From the NCBI RefSeq assembly GCF_001619985.1, contig NW_017264203.1:558001-622000 (forward strand): DNA of 64,000 bases, in the 5' to 3' direction. The notes beneath the pieces are model-generated. The model was not told the DNA's origin, did no database searches, and saw nothing but the letters and a program-made list of their open reading frames with translations. Source of the DNA: Xylona heveae TC161 (taxonomy: Eukaryota; Ascomycota; Xylonomycetes; Xylonales; Xylonaceae). This document shows positions 11,656-21,922 of this stretch, piece by piece (position 1 is the first letter of the stretch; every line of letters starts with the position of its first letter). The position numbers and the translations under genes were made by a program.

Positions 11656-11951
11656 AGCATTGGATTCCTCGGTTGAGTTTGTCTAATATCCTTATAGCTA
11701 TACATGTCTGCTATCATATAGCTTTTTATTTTCTTTCCCACACTCTTTCATCGGTTGTAGTCGCATTTTCAGGAGTTTTACTCGCAAATAATCACTAAAC
11801 AAAAGAAAATCCTAGGATTGGGTGAATGGTTTGGCGTTACTAGTCTCGGGAGATTGTTCGTTCTTTTCTATCATTTCTTCGTTGATTTGCTCTTACATTT
11901 CTGTCTCGTGGTCATTTTATATCCGATTTGCTATTATTTGCACCACACCTA

Positions 11952-11978
11952 GCATACTTGCATACTTGCATACTTGCA
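11952..11978. repeat. CATACTTG tandem repeat
   Basis: About three copies of an 8-base unit (CATACTTG). Confidence 0.7.
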
Positions 11979-12038
11979 TATTTCTTTTAGCATATTGGCA
12001 TTTGCAGACTGGCACATTACACACTGTGCATCATTCGG

Positions 12039-12039
<1 letters not shown>

Positions 12040-12076
<37 letters not shown>
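12040..12076. repeat. ATC trinucleotide microsatellite
   Basis: About 12 uninterrupted copies of ATC. Confidence 0.95.
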
Positions 12077-12518
12077 CCTCTGCGTTTCTGTTTTTGTCAT
12101 CGTCGTCGTCTGGCCGATGTGGACCACATTCATCTATTTCGAACTTCATCCAATATCTTCGTTCTGCATATTTTTCTTTTATCTTTGCATTCATTCTCGT
12201 CTCATACTTTGTATTTGCTCCAACTTTTCTTCTTGACCATATTTCCATCTTTCCTTTACTACCTTTCTTTTCTTTTGTCTCCAAGTCTGTCTTTTTCCTT
12301 TCCCCCGCCCTTTTTTTTTTTTTTTCTTTTTCCTTTTACTCTACCCCTATCCGCCAGTCATTCCTCCTGCTCCAAGTAAGTCCTTGTCATCTTTCAATTC
12401 TGACGACATTGTTTTTTATTTCTACTACTCTACTACTCTGTTAAACATGTACGGCCCCTCATCCTTGCCTCTCATTCCCTTGTCGGATTAAGCTGAGCTG
12501 ATTTGATATATTTCTATA

Positions 12519-12553
12519 TCAATGTATCAATGTATCAATGTATCATTGTATCA
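12519..12553. repeat. Short tandem repeat, ATCAATGT unit
   Basis: Four slightly diverged copies of an 8-base unit around TATCAATG/TATCATTG. Confidence 0.7.
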
Positions 12554-12675
12554 TACTCTTTTCTTCTTTCCCTTCCTTTTTCTTATCTTGTTGTCTTCTC
12601 TAATTTTTTTTTATTGTTCTTTTCTTATCATCTTCTCTTATTTTTTTCCCTTGTTCTTTTCTCATCCTTTCAATT

Positions 12676-12692
12676 CCCCCCCCCCCCCCCCC
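12676..12692. repeat. Poly-C tract
   Basis: Seventeen consecutive C residues; length is likely uncertain in any assembly. Confidence 0.9.
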
Positions 12693-13056
12693 TCAATAAG
12701 TATTTCTTATATAAGGTACATACATACTATATACAATACCATCGTGAACATTATATTGATGCGTCATTAGTGAAACTATGTACACCTTATTTTCTCTTCT
12801 CATATTCTCTCTTCTCTTTTTTTTTTATTTGTCCTTCTTTTGAGTGTGTGCATGTATATATGTGTATGTGTGCGTCTTCAAACAGAATTGCCTTCTCGTG
12901 AGAAATACACTTTGCAAATACATGTCCTGACTACTAGACTTTTGTCTCTTTATTTGACGTTTCCGGACACCTTATTGGTATTGATATGTTGTTGCTATCG
13001 ATTAGTAAATGGGAGTAAGAGAGAGAGAGAAGAGATTTTTGACTCAAAAAGAGGGG

Positions 13057-13077
13057 AAAAAAAAAAAAAAAAAAAAA
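13057..13077. repeat. Poly-A tract
   Basis: Twenty-one consecutive A residues following a GA repeat. Confidence 0.9.
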
Positions 13078-13588
13078 TCCCGAAAACCGAAAACAAATCC
13101 ACATTAAGCAGTCTAGTAGGTGGCAGGTGCATGACTTGAAAGAGGGAAAAAAAAAGATTTATTAAAATACCCTGCTTCTACCTAGTTTCCCACACGAAGA
13201 CTCACAGTTTAACATAGGCTATTCTTTGGACCTCTTTTTTCCCCCCAATTTCCGCCCTCTCTTTCCCTTTTACTGTCTCCGCGCTTTAAGTAATTGATAT
13301 GATACAAAGGATTACAAAGTTTCAAAAGAAATGGACAATGAGAGCGGGGGAAAGAAAAGAGTAAAAGTGACATGATGACGACGGCGACGACGACGAGTAG
13401 TAAGATAAGAGATAAGTGGTGGAAAGAACAAGAAAAAAAATAATGATGATGAGTGATCAGAGGGGAAAGGATGATGGGGAACAGAAAACGGTGAACCTCC
13501 CCAAAGGAAACGGAAGGAGATAGCTAAAAAAGAGGCGGGAAAAAAAGAAAAGAGAAATAGAGGGGTAAAAGGAGAAGGAAAAGTAAAA

Positions 13589-16500
13589 TCACTTCCTTCC
13601 TCGTCCGCGTCCTTTTGCAGCACTCGCCTTCTTCCCTCCCCTGCTGCTCTTCTTTGGTTTTACATCCTCCTCATCTTCGTCATCGTCATCGTCATCTAGC
13701 CCCGCGTCATCGTCATCATCATCATCGACGACAAAATCATCCATGTCGTCGTCGTCATCGTCGTCGAGGTCAGAATCTTTTGCTTTGGATTTTCTCTTGC
13801 CCTTTGCAGCACCAGCGCCTCCCTTTGCTGGCTTTGACTTTGATGATGACGACTTGGACGTTGCCATGCTCTTTGTAGTACCAGCAGCCTTCTTTTTCCC
13901 CGCGCTCGTGCCAGCGGCAGCAGTCTTTTTCTTTTTCGGCATCTTGACATATTTATCCTTTGTGAGATCAAGATCTTCTTCTTCGTCATTGTCGCCTTGC
14001 TTGACTTCATTGTCAGACAGAATTTCTTCGCCTTCGTCGGATTCTTCCAAGGCTTCTTCGAGATCGGGCTTCTCCTTAGTAGCCTTTTTGGGCGCAATGA
14101 CGCTGCTGGCTTTCATAAAGGGGAGAGGATGAGATGTGGCGTTATATCTGATATGTCGGTTAGTGTTTGGGTTCCAGCGGTAGTAGGATTCATGTGGGGG
14201 GAGAAAAAAAAGGCAAGAGCAATGAGAAGAAAAGAGAGGAAACGGTGGGAAAAACAAAGGAGCAGAATAGAAAACGTACGCTCTTGTAAAGGCAGACTTT
14301 GTCTGGGTTTCAATCTTGACTTTTTCTTGGTCCATGGGCCCGAGACCAAGTTCCATGATCGCGTCCCAGTCTTCCTTGGTGAGAAAGTAACTATCCATGA
14401 GCTGGATAATGTCTTCAATTGACTCTTTGCCTTCGTCTTGTAGTCGGCGAATGAGCTGGTCCCATAATGTAGGCAGGTACTGTTGACGAATCTCGTGGCG
14501 GTCACCGTGAGCGCGGAGGCGCATATGGCCTTGGATTTCTTTGATAAAGCGGGAGAGTTTGCCTGGAGATTAGGATGTTATTAGTAACCGAGGCCGGTAA
14601 TGTTGAGGAAACCAGAAAACCGGAAAGAAAAATAAAGACCATAGTCCGCGGCCAACGTACCTTGTTTGCTGTTATTGCCTAGCCAGGAAGTGAAGTTGAT
14701 TGGACCATGCCCAGCAAGATTGCCGGATACAAAGCTCGCAGGGCGAACTGTACTAAAGACTGCATGCGTGGGCATAAGACTCCACTGCTGTTGCGGGCCG
14801 TGGATGAGTCGATCGACCAGGTCGCCGTCACTGATGCTCTCGGAAGCCTTTTCGATGAGCTCAAGGTGCTTCAGATTTCTCTCCTTGCCAGAGTAATTGT
14901 TCGTCAAGGTTGGAGTCGTCTTGAGGTAGTTCTCCTGGAGCATGAGATAACTGAACTCGTGATCGTTAAAGTATAACTCAATCTTCTCGTTGAGAGTAGA
15001 TCCGCTATTAGCTGCCCAGAGATGCCCGCCAAGCAGTTTCGCCGTAATGTCCCATGGCTTGAGGATAACGTGCTTTTGCCATGCCTTTGACATGGCCTTG
15101 CCCTGATCAAAGTCCATGGCTTCCTGATCAAGCTTAGCAGTCGAAAGCATGTTGATAATCTGCCGAATGTCGGAATGGCTGCCTTCAATCAGAGCGTCGA
15201 CGACAGGACCGGGCATCTTCATTCCTTCGCGGAAACATATCGTCATAACTCTTGATCGAATGTCCTGGGTTGTCGGCCTCCTGAATGGCATGTCGAGCGT
15301 AACGTAATCGAAAGGCTTCATTTTGGGAATCTTTCGTTCGTTGCAGATGAGGATCATGGGAATGTTCGTCTTCTTACAGACACTCGCGAGAGCGCCCACG
15401 CCCCCACGGTCTCCTGCAGACATTCCGTCCACTTCGTCCATGATGAGGACAAGCTTCTTTTTGCTGGCCTCAACCTTTTGTCCCTCGCCGGCAAAGTATC
15501 CCAGGAGTGAAGAGGTGTCAAGGACACCCCTAAGGCCGCTTTCGACAAGTTTCTTGCTGCGCGTGTCACTGGCATTACTCTCCACAACATCGAATCCTTC
15601 TAGTCGGGCTACAAGATGTGCTGCTGTAGTCTTGCCAATACCAGGCGGACCAGAGATGATGACAGCACGGTACAATCCTGACCCATCCGGACCCGGCTTT
15701 TTAAAGTTGAACTTTGCGTTATAATGCCATTTTTTAAGCCATCTTCCCAAACGCTCAACCTGCCCTTTGTTTCCACAAATCTGCTGCATCGACTGGGGCG
15801 AGTATTTGACTGTCCAAAGTCGACTATCGACATGCGTCTTCTGGGAAGAGGCACCAGCCGCCTTTCCAGCACCACCCGCGTTTGCGCCCCCAGCCTTGGG
15901 AGCCGTTGTGCCCCGCGATCCGCCAGCGCCTCCGGCTCTTCGCTCTTGTCGCTCCATCTCGGCCGCCATCTCCCTGACTTTCTCTTCCTCCTTTCGTCGC
16001 TTCTCTTCGCTCTTTTCTGCCGCTTTGCTGTCGCCCCCGTTGGCCGGAAGCTTCCGAATAAGCTCAAACAAGCCGTCCTCGTTGATTGTCTTCAGATTAT
16101 GCTTCTTGATTGTTTCCAGCTTCTTTGGTCCAGCGTCGGCGCCCAAGACAACATAGCTCGTCTTGGAGCTAGGCGTCAGGGTGACCTTTCCTCCATAGCG
16201 CTTAACCAGTTCTTGTCCTTCGTCTCGTCCAAGAGATTCTAAAAGGCCGGTAAACACAAAGGTAAGTCCTGCGAGACAGTTCTCCGCGCCAATAGGTATC
16301 TCCTTTGTGCCAGCCGCTGGCGCCGCTTGACCACGGCTGTGTGCATGCTCAAAATAATTGAATTTCTTTCCTTCCCCTGACTTGGCTGGAGGACTAGGTG
16401 GCCGAACAGTCGGTATACTATCGAAGATCTTCTGCACTGCTGAGTCTTCAGCTGGCTCTTCCTTCTTGGCCGCCGATGTGCGTGGTTTCTTGGCTGGAGA

Positions 16501-17639
16501 CTTCTTCGCCGGTGATCGGTCCGGCTTCTCTGCCACTTTTCTTCTCTTATTCGCCGGTGCAACATCATCCTCATCTTCTTCAACAAAATCCTCATCCTCT
16601 TTTGCAGTCACCGATTTTCGTTTGCCTCCTTTGCCCGAACTCCGAGATGACCGAGCCGGTTTGTCCTCCACAATCTCTTCATCGGCGTCGGGTACGACAA
16701 AGTCGTCATCTGGGTTGACATCTTTCATATCGACGTCCTCATCTGGGATTTTGAATTTTCCAATGCTTGTCTGTTGGCCCCGACCAGCTGAGCGCCGTTT
16801 CGGCTTGATATCTTCCTCGTCCTCGTCATCTTCCTCTTGATAATCGTCGCCCAAACCCTTCCCACGGCTCTTGAATTCGGCCTTGAAGACGTCGTCCGCA
16901 TCGTCCTCGTCTTGAGGAACATCGTCGTCTTCATGACTTCTGACATCCTTGTAGCTTGTAGTGGGCTTCTTCGCAGTAGACTTTGCACTTCTTGTATTCT
17001 TTGCTGGCGATTCCTTCTTCACAGCCGGGGCATCTGGCTCTGGGGTTGCGGCCTTCGCGTTCTGAGCTTTTGTTTTGGTACTGGATCGTGCCGGCTTGCT
17101 CTTCCCGGTGGAGGCGAAATAGTCCGATGTAGTAGTTTCTGTTCCCTTTGGCGATTCCTGTTTTCTACACAACACACCATTGTAAGCTCGAACCCGTCAA
17201 CGCCGTCGTCTGTCAAACTCACACTGGCTTCTTTGGGGTTGCCTTTTTGGGCGTCGATTTTGTGGGACTGAACAGTTAATTAGCGCCGTAAAAATCTAAT
17301 TCAGAAACCAAAACATACGCAGGAGCATCATCGTCGCTGTCATCTACGACTCGCCTTGATCCTGATCTAGGTTAAACACCGTTTTTGCAAGCTAGATATC
17401 CAAAGGAAATACCTCTGCCCTTTTTCTTAGATGCATTTGCCTGCTCACATTAAGAACCTCATCAGCTAATTTTGTTCTCCACAATCTAACGCTGAAGATC
17501 CATGCAAAATTATTTTTCTATATTTTGCGGTGGTTGTACATACATCAGCCTTCGGCGTAGCTTTGGGGGTAGCTTTCTCCTGGCTAGACGGCTGACTGCC
17601 GGTCTTTGGCCCGAAGAAACTTCGAATATCGGCCGGCAT
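13589..17639 (-). CDS. RFC1: Replication factor C subunit 1 (large clamp-loader subunit)
   Basis: Seven exons on the minus strand (17544-17639, 17413-17440, 17319-17361, 17223-17267, 14661-17164, 14280-14562, 13589-14147) give 1,185 residues; every phase fits. RFC1 is the large ATPase of the clamp loader that puts PCNA on primed DNA in the nucleus. Seen in order: the N-terminus MPADIRSFFG, which resembles the PCNA-binding start of fungal Rfc1; long acidic/basic disordered sequence; a BRCT domain near 365-445 (LAGLTFVFTGLLESLGR); Walker A GPPGIGKTT near 574; Walker B LVLIMDEVDGM near 642; and the RFC1 C-terminal helical domain ending in AYNATSHPLPFMKAS. The tail is an extreme Asp run followed by Lys/Arg. 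Exons 2-4 are micro-exons of 28, 43 and 45 bases. ACGCG motifs lie upstream. Confidence 0.95.
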
Positions 17640-17956
17640 AGCTTTGGAAAAGCTGACTGGGGAAAGCTAGCTCTATAACATCTATGGTCAGAGCAAAAAT
17701 TGCGCGGATTTGTCAACAAAACGGTAGCAATGCAATTCAACAATAGTGCAATTATCGCGCCTCGAAACGACGCGTCCCGGCGCAAGTCATTGGTGACGCG
17801 AATATCAATTACGGTCACGTGGCTCGGTATCTTCCAACTTCAATGTTGACATTTACTGTGATAACTGCCACGAATTGATATTAGGAGGTGATATCTTACT
17901 CTTTTGGAATCTACTGTTATAGTTCAATTTCTTTATTTCTATTCTCACGATACGCC
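17640..17956. promoter_or_regulatory. Bidirectional promoter between RFC1 and RIB7
   Basis: A 317-base head-to-head gap that must serve both genes. It holds ACGCGT (17770-17775), ACGCG (17796-17800) and CACGTG (17816-17821). Confidence 0.6.
17770..17800. promoter_or_regulatory. MCB-like (MBF) motif pair
   Basis: ACGCGT at 17770-17775 and ACGCG at 17796-17800, 131-161 bases upstream of the RFC1 ATG. In yeasts the MBF complex (Mbp1/Res with Swi6/Cdc10) binds ACGCGT and drives DNA-replication genes at G1/S. Function here is inference. Confidence 0.5.
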
Positions 17957-18895
17957 ATGGCTGCGTCTGAATCTCGGCGCGATACGGCGCAACCCCCCAA
18001 AGAAAGCTTGCAATTTCCAGTGCTCTCTCGCGTGTTCTTACAGCCCTATCTCCCTGTTTCACTTAAATCCTCTTCCTCTCCATCTGCCTATCCGCAAACT
18101 ACTCCGGCAAAGACCAGCCTACCTCATGTTACTCTTACCTATGCAACATCTCTGGATTCATCATTATCCCTTGCGCCAGGGACACAGACGCATCTCTCAG
18201 GACCTCAGTCCAAGGCCATGACCCATTACCTTCGCTCGAGACACGATGCAATTCTTGTCGGTGTGGGTACGGCACTGGCTGATGATCCGGGACTGAACTG
18301 CCGCATTACGGGTGTGGGAGGCTACGGCGGCAAAGAGCTCATAGGTCAACCACGGCCCATTGTGCTTGATCCCAGTGCACGATGGAAGTTCAATGCAGAA
18401 TCACGTGTTTTCCGGACAGCTCGTGAGAACAGAGGAAAAGCACCGTGGATTGTGGTTGCCCAAGGAAATGAGGAGAAGATGAGCCTGGAACAGCGTAAGG
18501 TCTTGGGGAGCTATGGAGGGAAGCTTTTGAGCATTCCTCAACGGAAGCCCGAAATGGAAGATCCCACAGGCGAGGCCTCGACTGAGGCTGAAACTTATGC
18601 AGCACTGGACTGGCAAAGTCTCCTGGACACACTAGCCCAGCAAGACGTTTACAGTCTCATGGTAGAGGGCGGAGGTACTGTTATTAATGACCTGCTGCAT
18701 CCTCGCAATGCACAACTTGTGAATTCTGTCATTATCACAATCGCACCTACATATCTTGGTCAAGGCGGTGTCGTAGTGTCTCCGGAAAGAAAACTTGATT
18801 CTCAAGGAAAGCCAACGAATGCAGTGCGATTCAAAGAGGTCAAATGGCAGCCACTAGGGGCGGACGTTATAATGTGTGGGCGAGTCGAGGTGTAA
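17957..18895 (+). CDS. RIB7: Riboflavin biosynthesis reductase (diaminohydroxyphosphoribosylaminopyrimidine reductase)
   Basis: A single exon of 312 residues from the ATG at 17957. Rib7 reduces the ribosyl side chain of the pyrimidine 5'-phosphate intermediate using NADPH, the second step of fungal riboflavin synthesis. Seen: HVTLTYATSLDSSLS at the substrate entrance, GPQSKAMTHYLRSRHDAILVG, the motif GTALADDPGLNCR, RPIVLDP, and the nucleotide-binding loop MVEGGGTVINDLL, all typical of the RibD C-terminal/Rib7 fold. An in-frame ATG 23 codons upstream exists but MAASES is the likelier start, since the extra residues are hydrophobic and unlike the family. It is longer than yeast Rib7 (244) mainly through loops. 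Head-to-head with RFC1. Confidence 0.92.
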   Translation: MAASESRRDTAQPPKESLQFPVLSRVFLQPYLPVSLKSSSSPSAYPQTTPAKTSLPHVTLTYATSLDSSLSLAPGTQTHLSGPQSKAMTHYLRSRHDAILVGVGTALADDPGLNCRITGVGGYGGKELIGQPRPIVLDPSARWKFNAESRVFRTARENRGKAPWIVVAQGNEEKMSLEQRKVLGSYGGKLLSIPQRKPEMEDPTGEASTEAETYAALDWQSLLDTLAQQDVYSLMVEGGGTVINDLLHPRNAQLVNSVIITIAPTYLGQGGVVVSPERKLDSQGKPTNAVRFKEVKWQPLGADVIMCGRVEV

Positions 18896-19221
18896 ACCTG
18901 GAGACCATTTCCAGACTGCTTTATATACCATTATCTAGACTCTGTATGAAGCATTTAGACAATTCTACTATTGTGTAAAGATAGTCCATGCAAATCCATA
19001 AAATTATCAAAATTCATATAAAATAGACTACTTTTTTCCTTTTCCTTGGTGAAGTGGCACATTGTTTGCCCGCAACCCCAATTTTGCCGGTTCGGCCTAT
19101 GTCGTTCGCCGTAGCACTAAATCCGGGGAGCCACAGCATCCAAGCATCAATTGATCCATCACCGAATTGTCAATCCCAAAACCACCAAAAGTTAATCCCC
19201 AACTTTTGAATTTGGGCAACA
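18896..19221. other. Intergenic, between RIB7 and MRPL16
   Basis: AT-rich 3' region of RIB7 followed by the MRPL16 promoter. No gene or clear motif seen. Confidence 0.5.
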
Positions 19222-20099
19222 ATGGGTCCAACTACCCTCTCATCCGGGCTTTTGTCCCGCATGTCAGGGCTCTCGATACACCCTTCGCCTCTGCGAGGTA
19301 TGCTTTTTTTCTTCCTAACAACCCTTCACTTTTCTTCGTCTTTTACCAATCGCAATTGCGATACTAACAAACCTCTTCCGGGTGTTCAATTAGCTCTTTT
19401 CCCGACATTCCCTTCATCATCTTCGGTTCGCGCATTTTCTGCTACCACGAGGACGAACAATTGGCTCCAGCCCAAGGCCGGAGAGCGGAAGAAGACGCGC
19501 AAGGGACGGCCGCGGGTTCAAACTGGTGGATCAACACGAGGAACGACAGTTGTCTGGGGCGAGTATGGACTGCGATTGCTCGACCACCATCGTCGGATCT
19601 CTGCCGCGCAGCTCAAGAACGGCGAGGAAACGATTCGGAAACGGCTGAGAGGAATGAAGTACCGCCTGTACATGAGAGTCAGCGCAAATATTGGTGTCTA
19701 TACCAAGGGCAATGAAGCCCGTATGGGTACCGGAAAGGGTAGTTTCGACTACTGGGCCGCTCGTGTGCCGGTTAGCAGAATCATTTTCGAACTCAAGGGA
19801 GATTTGCACGAGCAAGTTGCGCGTGATGCGTTCCGCTTGGCGGGAAATAAATTGCCTGGTAAGATGAAGACTTCCTGAAGGCCGTGCCCTTGCTACGCAA
19901 ATATAGACGGAGTTTTCAAGCAAAGCAGGAGTGCTGATACAATGATTCATTAGGTCTCTATGAGTTCGTCAAGAAGGGCGATCCCCCCGTTATGGGCATT
20001 ACGAAACTGGGCGAAGGCGTGACAGAGGCCACTCTCCGGAAGCCGCGACGAAAGCTGCCGCTTGAGCAGACAGCTCACAGAATATCCGGCACCGATTAG
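19222..20099 (+). CDS. MRPL16: Mitochondrial large-subunit ribosomal protein uL16m
   Basis: Three exons (19222-19297, 19394-19858, 19954-20099) give 228 residues. uL16m sits near the peptidyl-transferase centre and 5S/central protuberance of the mitochondrial ribosome. Seen: an Arg/Ser/Leu-rich N-terminus fitting a mitochondrial presequence, ending near VRAFSATTRTNNW, followed by the L16 core: KAGERKKTRKGRPR, GLRLLDHHRRISAAQL, RMGTGKGSFDYWAARVP and ARDAFRLAGNKLPG. Reading through the first intron instead gives a hydrophobic insert not found in the family; the splice CGA G|CT joins in phase. The C-terminal exon (LYEFVKKGDPPVMGITKLG) extends past the bacterial length, as usual in fungi. Confidence 0.93.
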
Positions 20100-20342
20100 A
20101 CTTTCCCTTCGAGCTCCATATTTGCTTCTTTTCTCGCAGCACTTGTATTATACGACATGGTTGATCTCATTTGACTAGAATATTTTTCCTTTGGTTTTCA
20201 TTTCATTCCCAGGTTCAGCGGTAGTCTTCATCATCATATCATACCGTTTATCATAAAGCGAATAAAAGGAAAAGATTTTCATGACATCTATAGAAATTAT
20301 AAAGAACTCATTACTTCATCAGTTCATTTGGGATCCCAACAT

Positions 20343-21272
20343 TTATGCGCCAATGTCCTCGCCCGTCTCATTCTTTCCACCGTAACCCTGCGCAGCGCGG
20401 GTATTTGTGTCGGCGGTTTCGAACGCAGGGTCAGCCTTGGCACCGCCATATCCGCCTGAAGACATAGGGGGCACATATATCAGCATTATTCATTCCTTAC
20501 TCAACAACAATTTGTCGGTGTTGGAGTCAACCAGAGCTTGACGACACCCAAAACGTACCTTCATGTCCAGCAGCGCCACCAACATCCTTGGTCATTCCAC
20601 CAACGCCGGACTCGGAGATTCCCTGTCCATAGCGAATCTGCTCGGCCCTCTGCTCTCCTCGCTCTTTGAGAGGATCAGTCGTCTCAGAGGATGACAAGTC
20701 TGTGGTATCATCACAATTAGTCCTCGGCTTCAACTCTAAAGAAACAAAGCGCTTTGGGTTTGATGAATTCCTTGTCCCATTTTCTTCCTCTCAGCTTTTG
20801 TTTTCAAATTATATCCAACCGCCGAGTTGCGAAACGCACGTTGAGCCGCTCCACAACCGATATCAAGATCCCAACATAACGTATACCATCGTTTTCCCCG
20901 CAACGTTAAAATTCAATTGCGAATGCAACAATTGTGGAATAATGCCGTGAAATGGAAAATCCACCTACCGCCAAATTGACCAGTCTGCTTCGGCGTCTCG
21001 TTCGTCACCGTCTTGATTGATTCATACCTATCCAGCGAACCATTCGCATTAGTTTTCATTTTCTAGAACCCTCGTACTTTTGACCAAGACCAACAAACAA
21101 AATATGTTTAAATCCAGAAAAAGCAGTTAGAAATCAAAATGCAGGAAACATGTAGACAGTACAGACCAAGCATTAAAAAGAAGAAGATTAAATATATTGT
21201 AAGCAGAATGGAAATGTATACGTACTGAGGAGTCTCTCCACCAGGAGAAGTGCTGAAAAGGTTGGAAGACAT
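20343..21272 (-). CDS. Small Gly-rich hydrophilic protein, unknown function
   Basis: Four exons on the minus strand (21226-21272, 20969-21027, 20559-20699, 20343-20455) give 119 residues, with all three introns in phase and with standard ends. The protein is hydrophilic and probably disordered. Gly-Gly/Gly-Tyr-Gly-Gly repeats recur (QFGGD, GVGGMTKDVGGAAG, GGYGGAK, GYGGKNETGED), with a charged middle (DPLKERGEQRAEQIRYG). There is no signal peptide or membrane segment. The composition recalls small stress or hydrophilin-like proteins of fungi, but I do not recognise a named family. Intron phases that consistently keep the frame open are the main argument that it is real. Confidence 0.7.
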
Positions 21273-21922
21273 GTCGGGTACTATGTGCGTATTTACGTGA
21301 ATTGGTGAGGTTATGATATGCGAAAGATGCAAATAGAAAATTAAAAGACAAAAAATAATATCGTTCTCAATAGAAAAAGGAGTTGTGGAAGTTTATAGCT
21401 GTAGCTCTTTAAGCTGGGATTCGCGTACAGTATGGCGGATTAGTGACGTAGGTAAACTCTGGGGCTTCCTCGGTCCCCCTGGCTCTCAGTGGCAGGTGGC
21501 CTCAGTGGGAGAATGATTCCGGTCAAGGCGCGCGATCAACTTCGCTAGGGAGGCCCGGGCGAGCACGGCTATTCCCAACAAACAAAGTCACGGAGGTACT
21601 CTAGTAAGTAACGTAGGTAAATGTCAACAATTACATATACACGACTTTGATCGTCGCATGGTCTGCTCTGCATAATCACATGAAATACGTCTCTTTTAGT
21701 GCTATAAAGTAAAGGGGAAAAAATGACATCATTGGACAAGGTAAAGAAAATAAAGAATTTAAAAAATTCCAACATTCGTGCCGTGGTAATAGAACGCAAG
21801 ACAGATGGGACAGGTATGACGCCTTGAAATGCTCATTGAAACTCGAAGAAGTAATGTATACAATCATCTCATTGGAAAAATGGATGACATATCGGATTAA
21901 GAATTTGAAAGTGAAAGGCGAT
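21273..21922. other. Intergenic
   Basis: Between the small Gly-rich gene and RFC5. A GC-rich patch at 21460-21570 is flanked by AT-rich DNA. No gene seen; short open frames have no coding features. Confidence 0.5.

Larger units (their letters stand above)
11656..13588. other. Low-complexity spacer between convergent genes
   Basis: About 1.9 kb between the WD40 gene (+) and RFC1 (-). The plus strand is strongly T- and CT-rich, with many homopolymer and short tandem repeats. Open frames here (for example 11822-12379, 12503-12901) translate to Phe/Ser/Leu or Ile runs and are products of the repeats, not genes. Both 3' UTRs must lie at its ends. Confidence 0.6.

Noticed and set aside
11822-12444. 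Overlapping open frames of 156-185 codons on the plus strand
   Set aside because: Translations are Ile, Ser and Phe runs made by ATC and T-rich repeats; no domain or splice support.
15724-16242. 172-codon open frame antisense to RFC1
   Set aside because: It mirrors the RFC1 coding frame; the RFC1 domains on the other strand explain the lack of stops.
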